Source: Lates calcarifer (Eukaryota; Chordata; Actinopteri; Centropomidae). Taken from it: a DNA stretch of 64,000 bases. The stretch lies in NCBI RefSeq assembly GCF_001640805.2, contig NC_066833.1:3386471-3450470 (forward strand), read 5' to 3'. Shown here one piece after another: positions 13,038-25,786 of the stretch (positions are counted from its first letter, which is position 1; each line of letters begins with the position of its first letter). The translations under genes and the position numbers were made by a program. Under the pieces are notes generated by a model, which saw nothing but the letters and a program-made list of their open reading frames with translations, did not search any database and was not told where the DNA came from.

Positions 13038-13050
13038 TAATAACCTTTAT
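13038..13050. repeat. Target-site duplication, right copy
   Basis: This is the exact second copy of TAATAACCTTTAT (see 11157-11169), at the 5' end of the LINE. Confidence 0.8.
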
Positions 13051-16000
13051 TTGAATATTCACAGCTTTTATTTTGAAACACACATGTATATTCAAGAAGT
13101 TTGATAACATTACAATCTTACTTCTCAACTTTTAAATTCAGTACTAAATCAGTTCTAAAACCAGATGACTATCTTTTTCATTCCCGACAAAATAAACCAG
13201 ATTCTTTGACACTGTTCATGTTCTCATCAGTTGAAGTGGCCCAGAGTCAGAGAAGTGCTTGCCTTTGACACTGTGAAAGTTGTAGACTTTTAGTAAAAGA
13301 AGAGAGATGACAGCAACAACATAAATGTGTCTCCAGCAGAAACTTCAAGCACCCTCAATGCCAAAGCCAGGTTGTTCTGTCCCAAACCCCTGTTCTCTTT
13401 TATCTGAAAACCTGATGGAGTGGATGCAGCTTTGCTGTGGCACTGCAGAGAAGCAGCAAAATAACGGAAAGACTTGAAGGAAAAAAACAAATAACTGAGG
13501 TCTAGTGTAATGATTTCTGTCTCTCTGGACGAGAGTAGCCTGTCTTTGTTTTTCAATTCTTTTTCCACACTGCATCACTCACCCTTGTCTCTTATTTTTT
13601 CTTGCTTGCTCTGCCATCAGCTGTACTTGTGTGTTTGTTGCCTGACTCCCTCTTTTTACACAGCCTTTGTATCCACTGCTTCCTGTCTCATCTTTGTCCC
13701 AGCATGCACTCTCTCTCTCATTTCTCAAACACAAAATCACAGCCCATGTGTTTTTAATCTTGCATTGATCCCACACAAGGACTGATATTCTCTCTCCTGC
13801 TCCTCAGGTCTGTTGATTCAAGTGCCATCTCCAGTCTCAGCTGCATTTTTGCTACCTAAAGTGCCAGCAGCCTGCTATTAATCCCCCTCTGTTTGATCTG
13901 TGAATACTACAGACTATTTACAGACATGGCAGCGAAGATGCTCATCATTATGTCTTCTTAATCTGCTTCGACAGCAAACAAAGGCACCCAGGAGTTATAC
14001 AACGCTCCACTCCCTAAAGGGCATCAGGGGATCCAAAAGTACACACACGTACGCACACACACAAACAACCCCCACCATTTCCACCTTTCAAAGCTGCTGC
14101 CCAGGGTCCCTTCAAAGGCACTTTGAAAGATCCCTGATTACCAGACAGCCTGTAACTAGCATCCAGCTTCAGTCCATACGTCACTCACGGCTGAGAAAAC
14201 TCACCACAGACTCATATGAAATCAAAAGTCATAAGCTTTTCTGTGTAAGTCAGGATGTGAACATAAGTGTTTCTGTGTGCATTTCACAGGTGTAAATGTG
14301 TGTGTGAGGGAGCATCTTAATGCATGAGAGTAAGCACTTGTTGAATCATATGGCAACAAAAGCCTAATCTCCAATGGAATAATTTCAGGACTGAGCCATT
14401 CACACCTTCACATCACGTTCCATTCATGTGTCCATCCTGATGAGCGCCAATGAGCTCTGCTGTAGCTCGCTGCATATTAACAGGAAGGGAACGAGAGTAG
14501 AAATGCAGAGAGGAATGACAAGAGCAGAGAGGGGATGATGAAAGCATCAAAGTAAACGAAAACAAGAGGAGGAAAATGTGTGTGTCTGTGCTTACAGCTG
14601 CATTGTGTAAGTGATGGATAGCTAGTACGAGAGCTCTTACTTGCTGCTGCTGCCGGCAGGGTCTACATCAGACCACCTGTTAAATGTGCAGTGGCAGCCA
14701 CCGTACACTGTACTAGTCCATTTAAACTGAGCTTTGGTCAGCAGGTGGCTTGTCAATACATTACTAACTCCCGGAGAGACATATCCTCTTGTGGTCATCC
14801 ACAGAGAGGTCAGAGGTTACTTTCAGAAACACACTCTTGGAGGGATTCAGAATCTTTCTCAAAGAGCCGTCTCCTGTCACTGTCACTGTATGAGAGGTCA
14901 CATTAACTCAATGTTTAATTGAAGTGCAGTTTAACAGATTTAAAGTACCTCTCCAGCCGAATTTAAAAACACTCTATTTACATGTCTGCGCAGTACAGCT
15001 GAAGCATGATGTACTGTATAAACACTGATGTCTGCAGCAGTCATAGTCTGAATTAGTTACAGGTGTACAGCTGCAGCTGCACATTTGCTAAGAATCAAGT
15101 GTTATGGTTGCTCTTCATTGGTAATCAGTGCTTTAAGTTTGTTTGTGAATTATCTGATCGTGAGAGGTCATAGGAGGCGTTGGGCTTTAATCAAGTGTTC
15201 ACTGAAACAAACCCTTCCTCCAACACAATTGTCCAATCAGAGCTTGTCGAGCTGTAATTATTATCATGCCTCGCTCACTAGCTTACTGTCCACAGTAGTT
15301 TCTTAACTCAGCACTGCCAAGGCCAATGACGTAACATTTGATGGGGTTACAGGCTACTTTTTAAAAAGCCTGATTCGTGACAGTACATCCACTTGTACTT
15401 TCCCACTGTGTGGAAATCAGTTCTGGAGTTCAGGGTAACATCTGTGCTCCTCTTTACTGTATCTGCTGAAATGTATACTCCAGCAGCCCCAGCCTAACTC
15501 ATTATCAAAGGCAGATTTGTGTTCACCAAACACATGAATAAGTCCTCATCCTTAAAGCCATTTATCTGGTAATGTTATAACAGAACATACTGTTTTGAAA
15601 TTGAAACCGTAAAATGTATAGCTAGCCATTGTCTTGTCTGTCCAAGTATCCAAGCAAAGCAACCAAACAGGTTGATGTTACAAATAAAATAAATACTTTT
15701 TAACACCGAAAATACTGGGACTAACTAGCTCTACTCTAAATACAAGAACAACACTGTTTCTGTATTACTGTATCTTCTACATGAATCATCAGCATGATGA
15801 GGATGCTGACTGTTAGGCAGCTTTAGCCCAGTGGTGGAAAGGAACTAAGTAGATGCACTCAAGTACTGTACTTAAGTACAACTTAACAACTTTGAACCAA
15901 CTTTGACAATTTGCACCTCTACTCAACCATATTGTAAGCTATTAATTTCAAGATTAGGCAGCTAGTGCTCAAATGTTTTATATGGGGACATATATTTGAA

Positions 16001-19000
16001 GGTATTTTACAGACCAAAAAATTAATGGATTGCTCAATATAATAATGCATAGATTTGTCAACACTGAAAACAGTCGTTGAATATATAGTTGTAGCCTTAT
16101 ATAAAACAGTTGAACACTATCTGCCACCATCATCAATGCAAATTGCACATATGAGAACAGAGAGCTTGTGTGTAGCATCTTATTTCACTCTGCTTTCTGT
16201 CTTAGTTGGTGTCATTCGTTGTTTGCTAGTTTTCTTTCTCTTTGGTATTGCCTCTTTCTCTTGCTGTCCATCCATTTTTGTCTGTCTCGACAGGTTGTCT
16301 ATCTCCTGTTGTGTTCCCTACACACATCAAAAACCACTGAGCATTGTGTGATTGTGATATTCTACACACATACACACAACTTTTGATAGGTAGGGATTTA
16401 TTTTTCTAAGCTCATATAAAGGGTTTTTTTCTCTCAGACTCTGAGGAGAATAACCAAAGAGAAGAATTTATAGATAGCGACCTTCTCCATTAAGTAGTCA
16501 GTATTTTCACATAAACATAAACTCCCTGTAAAGTGAAAGGCAGGCTAGTAATACTAATCCTACTGAGAGTGTTATACCAGCCGTGCATCTTTTACATCTT
16601 TAAGCCACTTCCAGCTCATTGTTTTGTTTGCTGGCCTATAATGTTCTTACCAGGGGTCCACAAAAAGGTAGGGGACCTGTGCTTAAAACAAAAACTACTC
16701 TTTGACACACGCTGTGTCACATCATTAACTGAAACTGGTAATTTGTTTGTGATTTTCATTTCATTTCTCACAAAACACAGGAGATGATTGCAGTGTTTTA
16801 ATGGGGTGCAATAGAGAATTATTAACAGCTGGCATACCTGGAGTGCAATGAGTTACAAAATAAAAGGACTGGAAATAGATCGATCCTGATCTCAACTGGC
16901 TTGGGACATCCCTATTGACACTAGCTACACACCTGAGTCTATAAGCTTGTAAACTGTTTCTATCTGTTTGTTTACATATGCATTTTCTGAGTCTCCTAAA
17001 GCCTTCCAGATGTTGTGTAATCCAATGACAAGTTAGGTGGGTGGAAGAATTGTCCAATTACACCTTGGCTTGCAAGCCCTGGTAATCCAATAACAGAGCA
17101 GCTCAACAATCAATACAAGCAGCATGGGCAACCAACTCACATCTCATTCACATAAACACACACACACACGTGCATGCACACACACTCACACACTATCCAA
17201 TCCTGTAATCTTCTCAAGTTGTTGCCAGTCCACTGTGTTTGTGATTATTCATCAAGACCGTACAGCTGCTGTGCCTTCGGGCATGTTTACAGGACAGATC
17301 CCTCTCTGCTTCTACTTCAGCACAAACACACGCAATCTATTACACATCAAATGGCAACACTGGAAATAAATAATTAGCTTTGCAAATATCAACATGTACA
17401 TAACTAACAGAGGCTGCATTCCTCTGCTAAATGAAAATGCACTAAAATGAATAAATAAAAATGTAGGGCAGCTTGTCCCACTTCATAACAAAACTTTGTT
17501 TCATTTTAAAAGGAACGTTTCCTCCCCATTGTGACCTCCCATCCATGCTAAGTGGACATTTTCAAACCAAAAAAAATACTTTTACAGCACTCTCCAAAAT
17601 GTTTCCAGTGAGCAGCAGTGTCAAGCTGTCTGCCACATCCAGCTTCATCTGTCATAACCCTGTCTCCTAGAAATTACATTTCTATACAACTAAACTGTAA
17701 CCGCAAATATGTTTTATAGGAAACATAATCACTGGATAGATTATGCTAAGAGGAATAAATGAATGGAGGTTGGGGTGGAGACCTGTGGTTATGGTTAGGC
17801 AACAAAAGCACTTTGGTTGAGAAAGATTTTATTTTAAATGTAAAACAGGTTGTGTCTGAAGTCACTGTGAACTTTCTGCAGACCAGAATCTTCCTGACCT
17901 TAGCCAGGCGCTGTGAGTCTGAACAGAACCATTAAACATTCTGATAACACTGCAGTTACTTCAAGTAGATGTTGCACTGCAAGATCAGATATTTTGATGT
18001 ATGTGAGCATTTTACTGACATGTTCAGTATCAACGTATCTGCACTTGCCAAATATGTAAATGAAAAACATATCTTCATTACATTAATAGAAAACATACTT
18101 CAGTAGCAGTTATGTTTTATAAGTATGAAATGCATTGCTGCAGTTTAGCTATATAGAAATATCTTTTCTTGGAGACAGAGTTGAAGTGCAAGTCAAACTC
18201 TGTCAGTTTTATTTATATAACCTGAAATCAGACTTGAACTCAGAGGGCTTTCATACCTGCAGGTATCAGGGCACCTGTAGAATTTTGTATTCTATTTATT
18301 CCTTTGGTTTAATAACATGTGCCATGCACAAAACATTATCATGTTTATTACCTTATGCAAATAAAATAATAATGTGCTCCTTCAAATCCATAATTTACAA
18401 ATCTAAAGGCTCGGCCGAAGTTGGAAACATATTGGGAGTCATGGCCAAATCGACTCTTTTGCATGAACAAGCACAAATTTGAAAACTGAACTTTAAGAAG
18501 TTGTTGTACTTTGAGAAAACTCTCTCTGTTTTGATTCTCTGCTGTGCATAGATATCATGCCAGCTTGTGATGTGACTAGTCAGGATGCTTTCCACTGCTA
18601 CTCTAAAGACATTTACAAGAACCTGGCCTGGGAATTATGCAATTTCCTTAGCTGTTGTCTAGCCTTTAAAAAAAAACTAATCATATCTTATATGAATCTG
18701 TTGGGTTTTACTACATATTTGAAAAGTAAAACAATCTGGGGGTGTGGAGGAGTGAGCTTACCAGACCCATGTAGCCTCATCTCTGCTTGAGGCTAAAGGC
18801 TTGAGTCTAGATAAGTAAGACTACCATAACACACCTGAATCTCTGACTGAAGTGTTGACAAGGAAGGAGAATGGAAAAAAACATATCTCTGATTGAACCA
18901 CATCATTTTTTTTTTGTTGTTGTTCATGAGTGTTATAGGAAATCAATGTTAAATTGACAGACTACTTTTTTAAGTGAATCCACGCATTATTAGTATTGTT

Positions 19001-19379
19001 ATACTGCAGCCCAGCCACATGTAATGAATAATGACAAACACAGAAATAGGAGGCACAATAAGTATTTTGTACTGCAGTATAAAGGGTGAACCACTGAGGG
19101 AGTGTGACTCACTTTTTGATGAGGAAACATGAAAAAATAAACACAACACACCTCTGTTTGAACCCATTTTCCACTTGATTAATCAGGGAAAACCTTGTAC
19201 ATACTAATGCACAGACATTATCATGATTTTAAATTGTGTTGCATAAATATATACAGGTACAATACTTATACAGGTTGCATAAAAAATATCTTCCAGAATC
19301 AGCACATTGATTAAAGTGTAGAATTTTGAAGTATGCTAGAATCAAATATCTGTTATAATAAAATCCTGTCGTTTGGAAC
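13051..19379. other. Intron 1 (part): no gene seen
   Basis: No coding exon or RNA gene is recognised in this stretch. It includes a short dispersed repeat at about 15828-15935 and small CA runs (17158-17190). Several frames of 60-130 codons exist, but none resembles a known family and none has exon-like composition. Confidence 0.5.
15828..15935 (+). repeat. Fish dispersed repeat fragment (AGTACTTAAGTA family)
   Basis: The segment starts with CAGTGGTGGAAAGGAACTAAG and contains CTCAAGTACTGTACTTAAGTAC. This wording is very common in teleost genomes as a short non-autonomous element. Its opposite end appears to be at 55060-55182 (ACTTCTTCCACCACTG). The assignment to a transposon superfamily is not certain. 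Confidence 0.6.
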
Positions 19380-20060
19380 AGGAACCTTAACCACAGTTCC
19401 TCTGCCATAACCAAGATCTGTCCTTAATCTTAACAATACTTTAGCTGCAATGTGCAGATGTTGCAGAGAGTGAGAATTTAATTGCTGGTGTTTAGCAGCA
19501 GGTGGTTCTCTTTGCACCATCCTGCAAATACTGATCACATCTGACCTCACTAAAGTCTCATAGTTTTCTGCAATCCAATCAACGATTCTGATGTCTGCAA
19601 ACTCAGCAACTGAATTCTGTTCGTGTGGAGGGGATGATGGTGCATTCGTGGGTGTCCAGGATGAACACACAGCCCCAAGGCGCACTTGAGTTAGGGGAGT
19701 CATGTGGCGGAGGTGTATCGAGTCTGTTGCTGTAGACAGTGTTGAGGTTGCCAACTAGTTCCAGCAGGGGTAATTTTGGTGAATGTTGAGGAAATCAACA
19801 AACACTATCCTGATGTAAGTTTTGTTCTTTTCAAAATGAGTGAGAGCTGAATGGAGGGTGGTGGAGACGACGTCCTCTGTGGATCTGCTGGCTGAGAATG
19901 CAGACTGGATGAGGATCCAGATGTGGTCTTTGATGTGCAGGAGAACTAGTTTCCCAAAGCACTTCATAACAATTGGAGGGAGTGCCACAGGGCAGATGTG
20001 GTGGTGAGAGAGAGCGTGTACCCAAGCAGAGCTGCATGGTTAAACTCTTGCTGTAGGGCG
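19380..20060 (-). mobile_element. LINE reverse-transcriptase relic (Jockey/CR1-superfamily type)
   Basis: On the minus strand, 19755-19988 reads PPIVMKCFGKLVLLHIKDHI, then IQSAFSASRSTEDVVSTTLH, SALTHFEKNKTYIRIVFVDF. This matches the PVALTxIVMKCFEKL, FAYRxNRSTDDA and AFNTI blocks of fish LINE reverse transcriptases. Downstream, 19353-19754 has text consistent with decayed later motifs (QVRLGAV, then VAEFADIRIVDWIAENYET in the FADDTxxVGLI position, with the second catalytic Asp lost). The copy lacks both ends and is clearly dead. Confidence 0.75.
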
Positions 20061-23000
20061 AACTTTTAATCCCGTCATACTCAGATAAAATATATAAATA
20101 AAATGTAATATTCTACTTAGGTGCACATATTTTTTTTGCCCCAGTCTCTGGTCCAGGATTCAGGTTTTACTGTAGCTTTAACTCAGAAACTCCAGGACAG
20201 TGATTTTATTAGAAATGTATGTCACACCCTAAAAATACAGAGCTGGAATTTCTGATTGGTTCTGATCTGTGCATTTGTCCAAATTAAAATAAACATTTAA
20301 GTTATAAGATCAACAAAACCTACACATAGTACATGGAATTTGGAAGACGAGAACAGTAATTAGTGTGTAATACAGTATGTCACGTAGCAGCTACAGCAAT
20401 TCTTAAAGACATCAAATATTCATCATGGCTGAAAAACAAGGGCTTCGGTTCTTTTGGTGTGTTTCTTGCCTCCAGTGATTTCTAAATATGTCATTTCAAG
20501 CTGAACTCTGTGACTTGGATTAGTGATATCGTTATCACCAGTAACCACAGGTGTTACCAAATCAACCAGAACTCACATCTTTAGGATTATAAGTTTGCAT
20601 GAGTATCTGTGAGGGCTCAAGTTGTTGGTGGTGGGGGAAAGAATTAGGGAGGAAAAATCCATCTCCAGGGTTTCAGCATGTCTTTACCAGCACACTGTAG
20701 GTCTATATATATATCATTCTCCTCTAGAATGATATTTGAACAACTGCAAGAACTTTAGGGGCACAGTGGGTAGTTTGCATTGCTGGGAGTTCAATTTATT
20801 GATTTTCTTTTACTGACAGAAACGTAGTGAAACAACAGGACAGAACACTTGCTGTGAACATGGCCATGTTAGTTGAAGCCATACAGCACAGCAGGCCTTT
20901 CCACAAGTGGCTAATTTAGTTCTGAGCTGGACAATATGCTGGACAATAGGCCTCACCACAGGGACGTGTTCCAACAGCTTGACGTTTATGATTTTGTTCA
21001 GGCAGCCTGTCAGATGTTGCCCAAAGAAAGAAGTGGATCACTCCGCTGACAGGTTGATGAGATTGGAGACTTAGAAGCGTTAATGTCCAATCATGGCTGT
21101 AGGTTTGTCATTTGTCTGGGTTAGTTGGTGCCTAAGGCTGCATTTCACAGCAGGTACATACAGCTGTTTGTCTGAGTGCCTATTATATTACAGTACACAC
21201 ACTGTACAGGACATATAGAGAAACTGGACGAGCATGAATACGTGTATTTATACTGTTATACCAGCCATATAACAATATTGAGTTTTAGTTTATGTCTTTA
21301 TGTTTTACTTTAAGTGAATCTTTCATTTATACAAATTCAATACATTACAATTACATTACATTACATGACTGCTCCTGGTGCCTGAAGTGAGTCCAGTTTT
21401 TCCTTTTTTTCCCCCTTTTTTTTTTGGTTTAGATTTTTATGACGTGAACAGTAGGGTGGCATGAGTGAGTCACTCGCCACCTATGATCTGGACACCCTGA
21501 TATTAGCTCAGGCTCAGACTTTCTGTAGTTGCTAAGGAGACAAAAAATGAACAGCAGCAAATGTGCTCAACATTTTGTGTATTTCTGACACTTGAGTGTC
21601 CGCTCAGACCTCAGTTTTACTTGTGATGGAGTATTTTGAACTGTGGTATTGGTACTTGCCAGTTGTAAGTAGTGTTGCTTCAAATAGTTTTATTACCTGA
21701 CAACTCTTTTCTGCTGTTTCTGTCTGCCCATGTCTGAAGATGAATTATACTACCCTTCGGTTATAGCTCTGCATTTTAAAGTGGGTGTTTGCAAACAGAG
21801 AAACTGAAATACATACACTGTAGCTATAAAACTGAGACCAGTGTGGGGAAATGGAAACAAGGTAACACAACATATCCTGTGATGTTCTGACCAGCTATAG
21901 ATTATCACTCAGTTGATTGAGTGTGCAAAGTCTCATCACCCTGCAGAGACTGAAGTCAAGGCTGCATTTCATTTTCTCTGCAAACATGTTCTTTATTCAG
22001 TTGAAGCATCTGTAATGCTGGTTTTGTTCCACCCAAACCACCTCCACCTCTAAACCTAAATTAACTGGAGTTGAGAGCTAAGACGAGCCCTGAAGAAACG
22101 AAAATCTCACAAACCAGCAGGCGCTCAGTTAAAAGTCAGCCTTTCTCTGTGACGAATGGATTAGGTCTTTGTTGCTGTGGCATCACAGTTGGCATGATAT
22201 ATGTCCAGGAACTGTGTATGCATGTATTATATATTATGTATGTATATAAAGACCATGCTCATTTTAAAAAAAAGTTGTATTACTAACACAAAATACAAAC
22301 TTTTTTATTCTGAGTTAGTAACAAGGCACCATTCATAAAGGGTTCATTCACACACACTCCCTCTCCCTCTCTCTAATTATAGTTGTAGAATTAAGTTTTA
22401 CAGCTCCAGGCAATAGACAAACTTTTGTTACTTACTATTAATGTCATACTAACATTTATGACTGCAAACCTGATGACTTATTAGAGGGTCAAAGCCAACA
22501 TTTATAAATGCATAATTACTGAATAGTGAGTCATGTTATTACCAAAACATTATATTTATTTTCTGTTTCTTTTAAAAGTTAAATGGTTATACCATAATAA
22601 GTCTGCAGTTGTAAATGAAATTACGCAGTTTTTAAACTGATTTTAGTCCTGCAGCCGTTTCCCTGAAGATAAGTGGTCAAACAGTCTTTAGGTGAGGTCT
22701 CCCTAATGAATTAAAGAGCTGAAAAGAAAAGTGGCATCCTGGAGGAAGATTTTCCACAACCTGGCTGCCCAAAAGTTCTTCAAGGTCAGATACAGCACCT
22801 CTCATTTGTAATTCAAGTTGCAAACAGCCCCATTTGACCTCTCAGAGAGTGACATAACTGCAGAAGATAGACAGCAAGACATTCATTAAAACTAACTCTG
22901 AATTTAGAATTGAAAGGGGAAGGAGACAAGAGGAAGGCAGCAGAGCAAGACTGAGCAGGAACTGACAAGAACAATCAGAGAAGATGGAGTTGAACCTCTA

Positions 23001-24600
23001 TTGAACAAATGCAGCTGTTACTGAGAGAGAGGGTGGAGGGAATAACAGTGACAGTAAAGCAGAGAAAGAGACATGGACATGGATCAGGGAAGTCATTTTG
23101 GGGATATGGATCTGAAAACTGTATCCTGGCAACAGAAACTGAGACTGAAAAGAGCTAACAATGACTGCTTGACTGCTTTTACAAACCTGAGTCAGATTAT
23201 GTTCATGCCATCGTAGTTTATCATGTATAAAACTTTTCTACTTGTTTAACTGAACCTACCTCTGCTCAGGGGGTGACATGTGCAGCATATGCTACTTAGA
23301 AACTATTTTACATTAATGCACCAATGAAAACATCCAAATTATACAATCATGAATGCAATAAAAGTTACACAGTTCAGACATGAGTCCAAATAAAGATGTT
23401 TCACAATGCTAACTTACTCAGCATCCATTTTTTCTTTTTTTTTTTTTCTTTTTTCTTTTTTTTTTTTTTCTTTTTTTTTGTTTGTTTTTTAAGACTACTC
23501 AGAGAATGGGATTCAATGTCTCTGTTGCATTTGGATTACATTTATGTTGAGCCAGTCCCACATACAGTACAGTTCACATTTTGACCCAGAAGAACTTATT
23601 GTTTGTTGAAAAAGAGCTTGAGTAGATTTGCATACTAGTGCACAACACTGGGTCAAAACAACCCATTGTCTCATGGGTAAACGCTGATTAAAGTTTACTC
23701 AGTAATGTGTCGGTGCCATAGTGACCAGGGGCAATTTGTATACTCAGCGTGTGGCTTGTATTTTACAGATTTACATCCTCTGCAGGGATAAAGTAGACTG
23801 GGACTGAGCGCCACAGAGTTTGATGAATATATTGTTACTTTTGGTCTTTTCATGGGATTTATTGACAGTCTGAAAAATTGTGCATTATATCAGACTTATC
23901 CTTTTTAAAATGAAAAATGAAAATGAGAATCAGTTGAAATGCAGTTTGAAAAACAAGTTTAATCACCACCTTCCACAGGCAGTCACTGGAGACAAAGTAT
24001 GTAGTATATGTATTTATTAACGTGTTTTAGAAGCGTTTTACTCTTGTTTTTTCATAATTACTCTTGAAGCCTTCACAAGCTTTGGCCTCTGAGCCTCAAG
24101 TCTCATGCCTGGCAGCATATCCAAGCACAGTACACTGGATGACATCAGGGCTGACTCCCACAGGATGAGTACAGGGAGGAAGCGTGGCAGCCAGTGGGAA
24201 TTTTAAGGAGGGTGGTCTTCTGTTCTCTCTGTTATTATTTGGTGTTTTTGTCAACATCATCGGATATCTCTGCTGTCACCCCCAAGGGAATAAAAAGAAA
24301 GAGATGGAGCAGGAAAGAGAGGAAGTGTGCATGTGTCAGACAAGGCAGTAATTAACTAACGAGATGGATCGCTCCGTCTTGTGATGGACTGCTGCTTATT
24401 TGAGGAATACTACATATTAACATGCAACCTGAGCAAACTCCTGCATTGATAGACACACTTGAATTAATACATATACCTTCTTTTGCATAGACATAGTCAC
24501 AGAAACATGTATCCTACCGTCCATACATTCCTTTATCACTGATTTGTCAAGTTCCTTGTCTCAACACTTCATTTTAAGCTGTCTCTTAAATGAGCTCACA
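20061..24600. other. Intron 1 (part): no gene seen
   Basis: No gene is recognised. Notable content is a perfect 10-bp hairpin at 20711-20735, a T-rich tract at 23425-23490, and otherwise unremarkable AT-rich sequence. Confidence 0.5.
23425..23490. repeat. Poly(T) tract with scattered C/G
   Basis: About 65 bases are almost all T, with single C or G interruptions. It could be a decayed poly(A) tail of a minus-strand retroelement, but no element body is recognised beside it. Confidence 0.75.
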
Positions 24601-24617
24601 GCATTACATGCAATAAA

Positions 24618-24619
24618 AC

Positions 24620-24674
<55 letters not shown>
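24618..24674. repeat. (CA)n microsatellite, about 28 units
   Basis: This is an uninterrupted AC/CA dinucleotide run, one of the longest in the window, 0.9 kb upstream of the PAS exon. Confidence 0.97.
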
Positions 24675-24676
<2 letters not shown>

Positions 24677-24863
24677 CACACATCACTGTTTGGCCATAAA
24701 ATATTTAGCGGGGTCTCGGGGGCTCTCAGAATTGATGAATCAATGAGAATGCCTGAGCACAAAGTAATAAATAGTCCATTTTAGAGTGTTCACCCATCTA
24801 CAAGCCCGGGGCCATTAACTGAATATGCACTGGCAAAATTTTCCACTTGGTATTTATGCATAT

Positions 24864-24898
24864 ACACACTCACACTCACACACACTCACACTCACACA

Positions 24899-24929
<31 letters not shown>

Positions 24930-24931
24930 CA
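24864..24931. repeat. Compound (CA)n/(CACT)n microsatellite
   Basis: Mixed CACTCA and CACA units lie just downstream of the 24618-24674 run. Confidence 0.9.
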
Positions 24932-25552
24932 AATGCCTGTTGATCTTCTGCTGGTCACCGATCAACAGCCTGAGAGCGTAGCTGTGTTTGTAAAGCAAGT
25001 ACACAGAGGATAATGCCGGGCATGTTCCTGCCTTTACACAAGACTGTTACTTGAGAGAGGGTGGATGTGCTATTGGCTGCATCAATTAATGAAGCCTCAT
25101 AAGGTTTTGTGATGACTCTTGACAGTGTTTACTTCGCCCGATCAATTCTTGTTACTGATCTGCCAGGCGTCCTCGCTCTGGCTGTGCATCTCTCTCTACT
25201 GCTCTCATGTGCAGCAGTTTGAATATTTTGACGCTTTCTTTGAGGAATGTAGTTTCCTTACAGTGTTTTAAAGATTGATGTTGGATATTTTTGGGATTAA
25301 AGTTGCAGCTACTAGATATATTGTGCAAATACTCATCAGACCACTAAAATTGAAAATGTATTTGTTTTCAGTATAATGCTCAGTAAGATTTAGACTGATA
25401 TAAAACAGAAAAGACAAGCTTATTGAGGTCTAGTTCAAGTCACACATCAGATGTGATGGAGCTGAATTCTTTAAATCAGCTGATTGTTTCTACTGTTTTC
25501 CTCTCAGAGTCGTTTTGACCACTCTCTCCTTTCTCTTCCTCTCTCCTCACAG

Positions 25553-25786
25553 ACAGCAACTTTGTTCTGGGAAATGCCCAGGTGCAGTCGCTCTACCCCA
25601 TCGTCTACTGCTCCGACGGTTTCTGCGAGCTCACCGGTTACGCTCGCGCCGAGCTCATGCAGAAGAGCTGCGCATGTCACTTCCTGTATGGCCCAGAAAC
25701 AAGCGACCGGTCGACGGCTCAGATCCAAGGAGCCCTAGACGAGAGGAGGGAGTTCAAGACCGAGTTGGTCTTTTACAAGAAGGAAG
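25553..25786 (+). CDS. kcnh3: kcnh3 exon 2: N-terminal PAS domain of an ELK-type K+ channel
   Basis: This internal exon encodes most of the cytoplasmic PAS (eag) domain that ELK/EAG/ERG channels use to bind the CNBHD and tune gating. It starts after a pyrimidine-rich acceptor (AG at 25551-25552) and completes a split codon, expected to be His from exon 1. Visible motifs are [23 protein letters not shown] and FLYGPETSD, ending in FYKKE. Donor GTGAGG follows 25786 and leaves one base of a Gly codon (phase 1). NFVLGNAQV and the CAC-FLYGP segment are closer to KCNH3 than to KCNH4 or KCNH8 as I remember them. The exon is GC-rich against AT-rich introns. Exon 1 (about 26 residues, with the start codon) was not found upstream in the window. 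Confidence 0.93.

Noticed and set aside
23396..23584. Phe-rich 62-codon frame
   Set aside because: It is a translation of the poly(T) tract.
25508..25552. Alternative upstream acceptor (TTTCCTCTCAG) that would add SRFD-like text resembling the TRFDGTH of ELK channels before the PAS exon
   Set aside because: The SRFD reading (from 25511) is not in frame with the PAS sequence that starts at 25553, and the downstream acceptor CTCTCCTCACAG fits the known exon 1/exon 2 boundary. The resemblance is chance.
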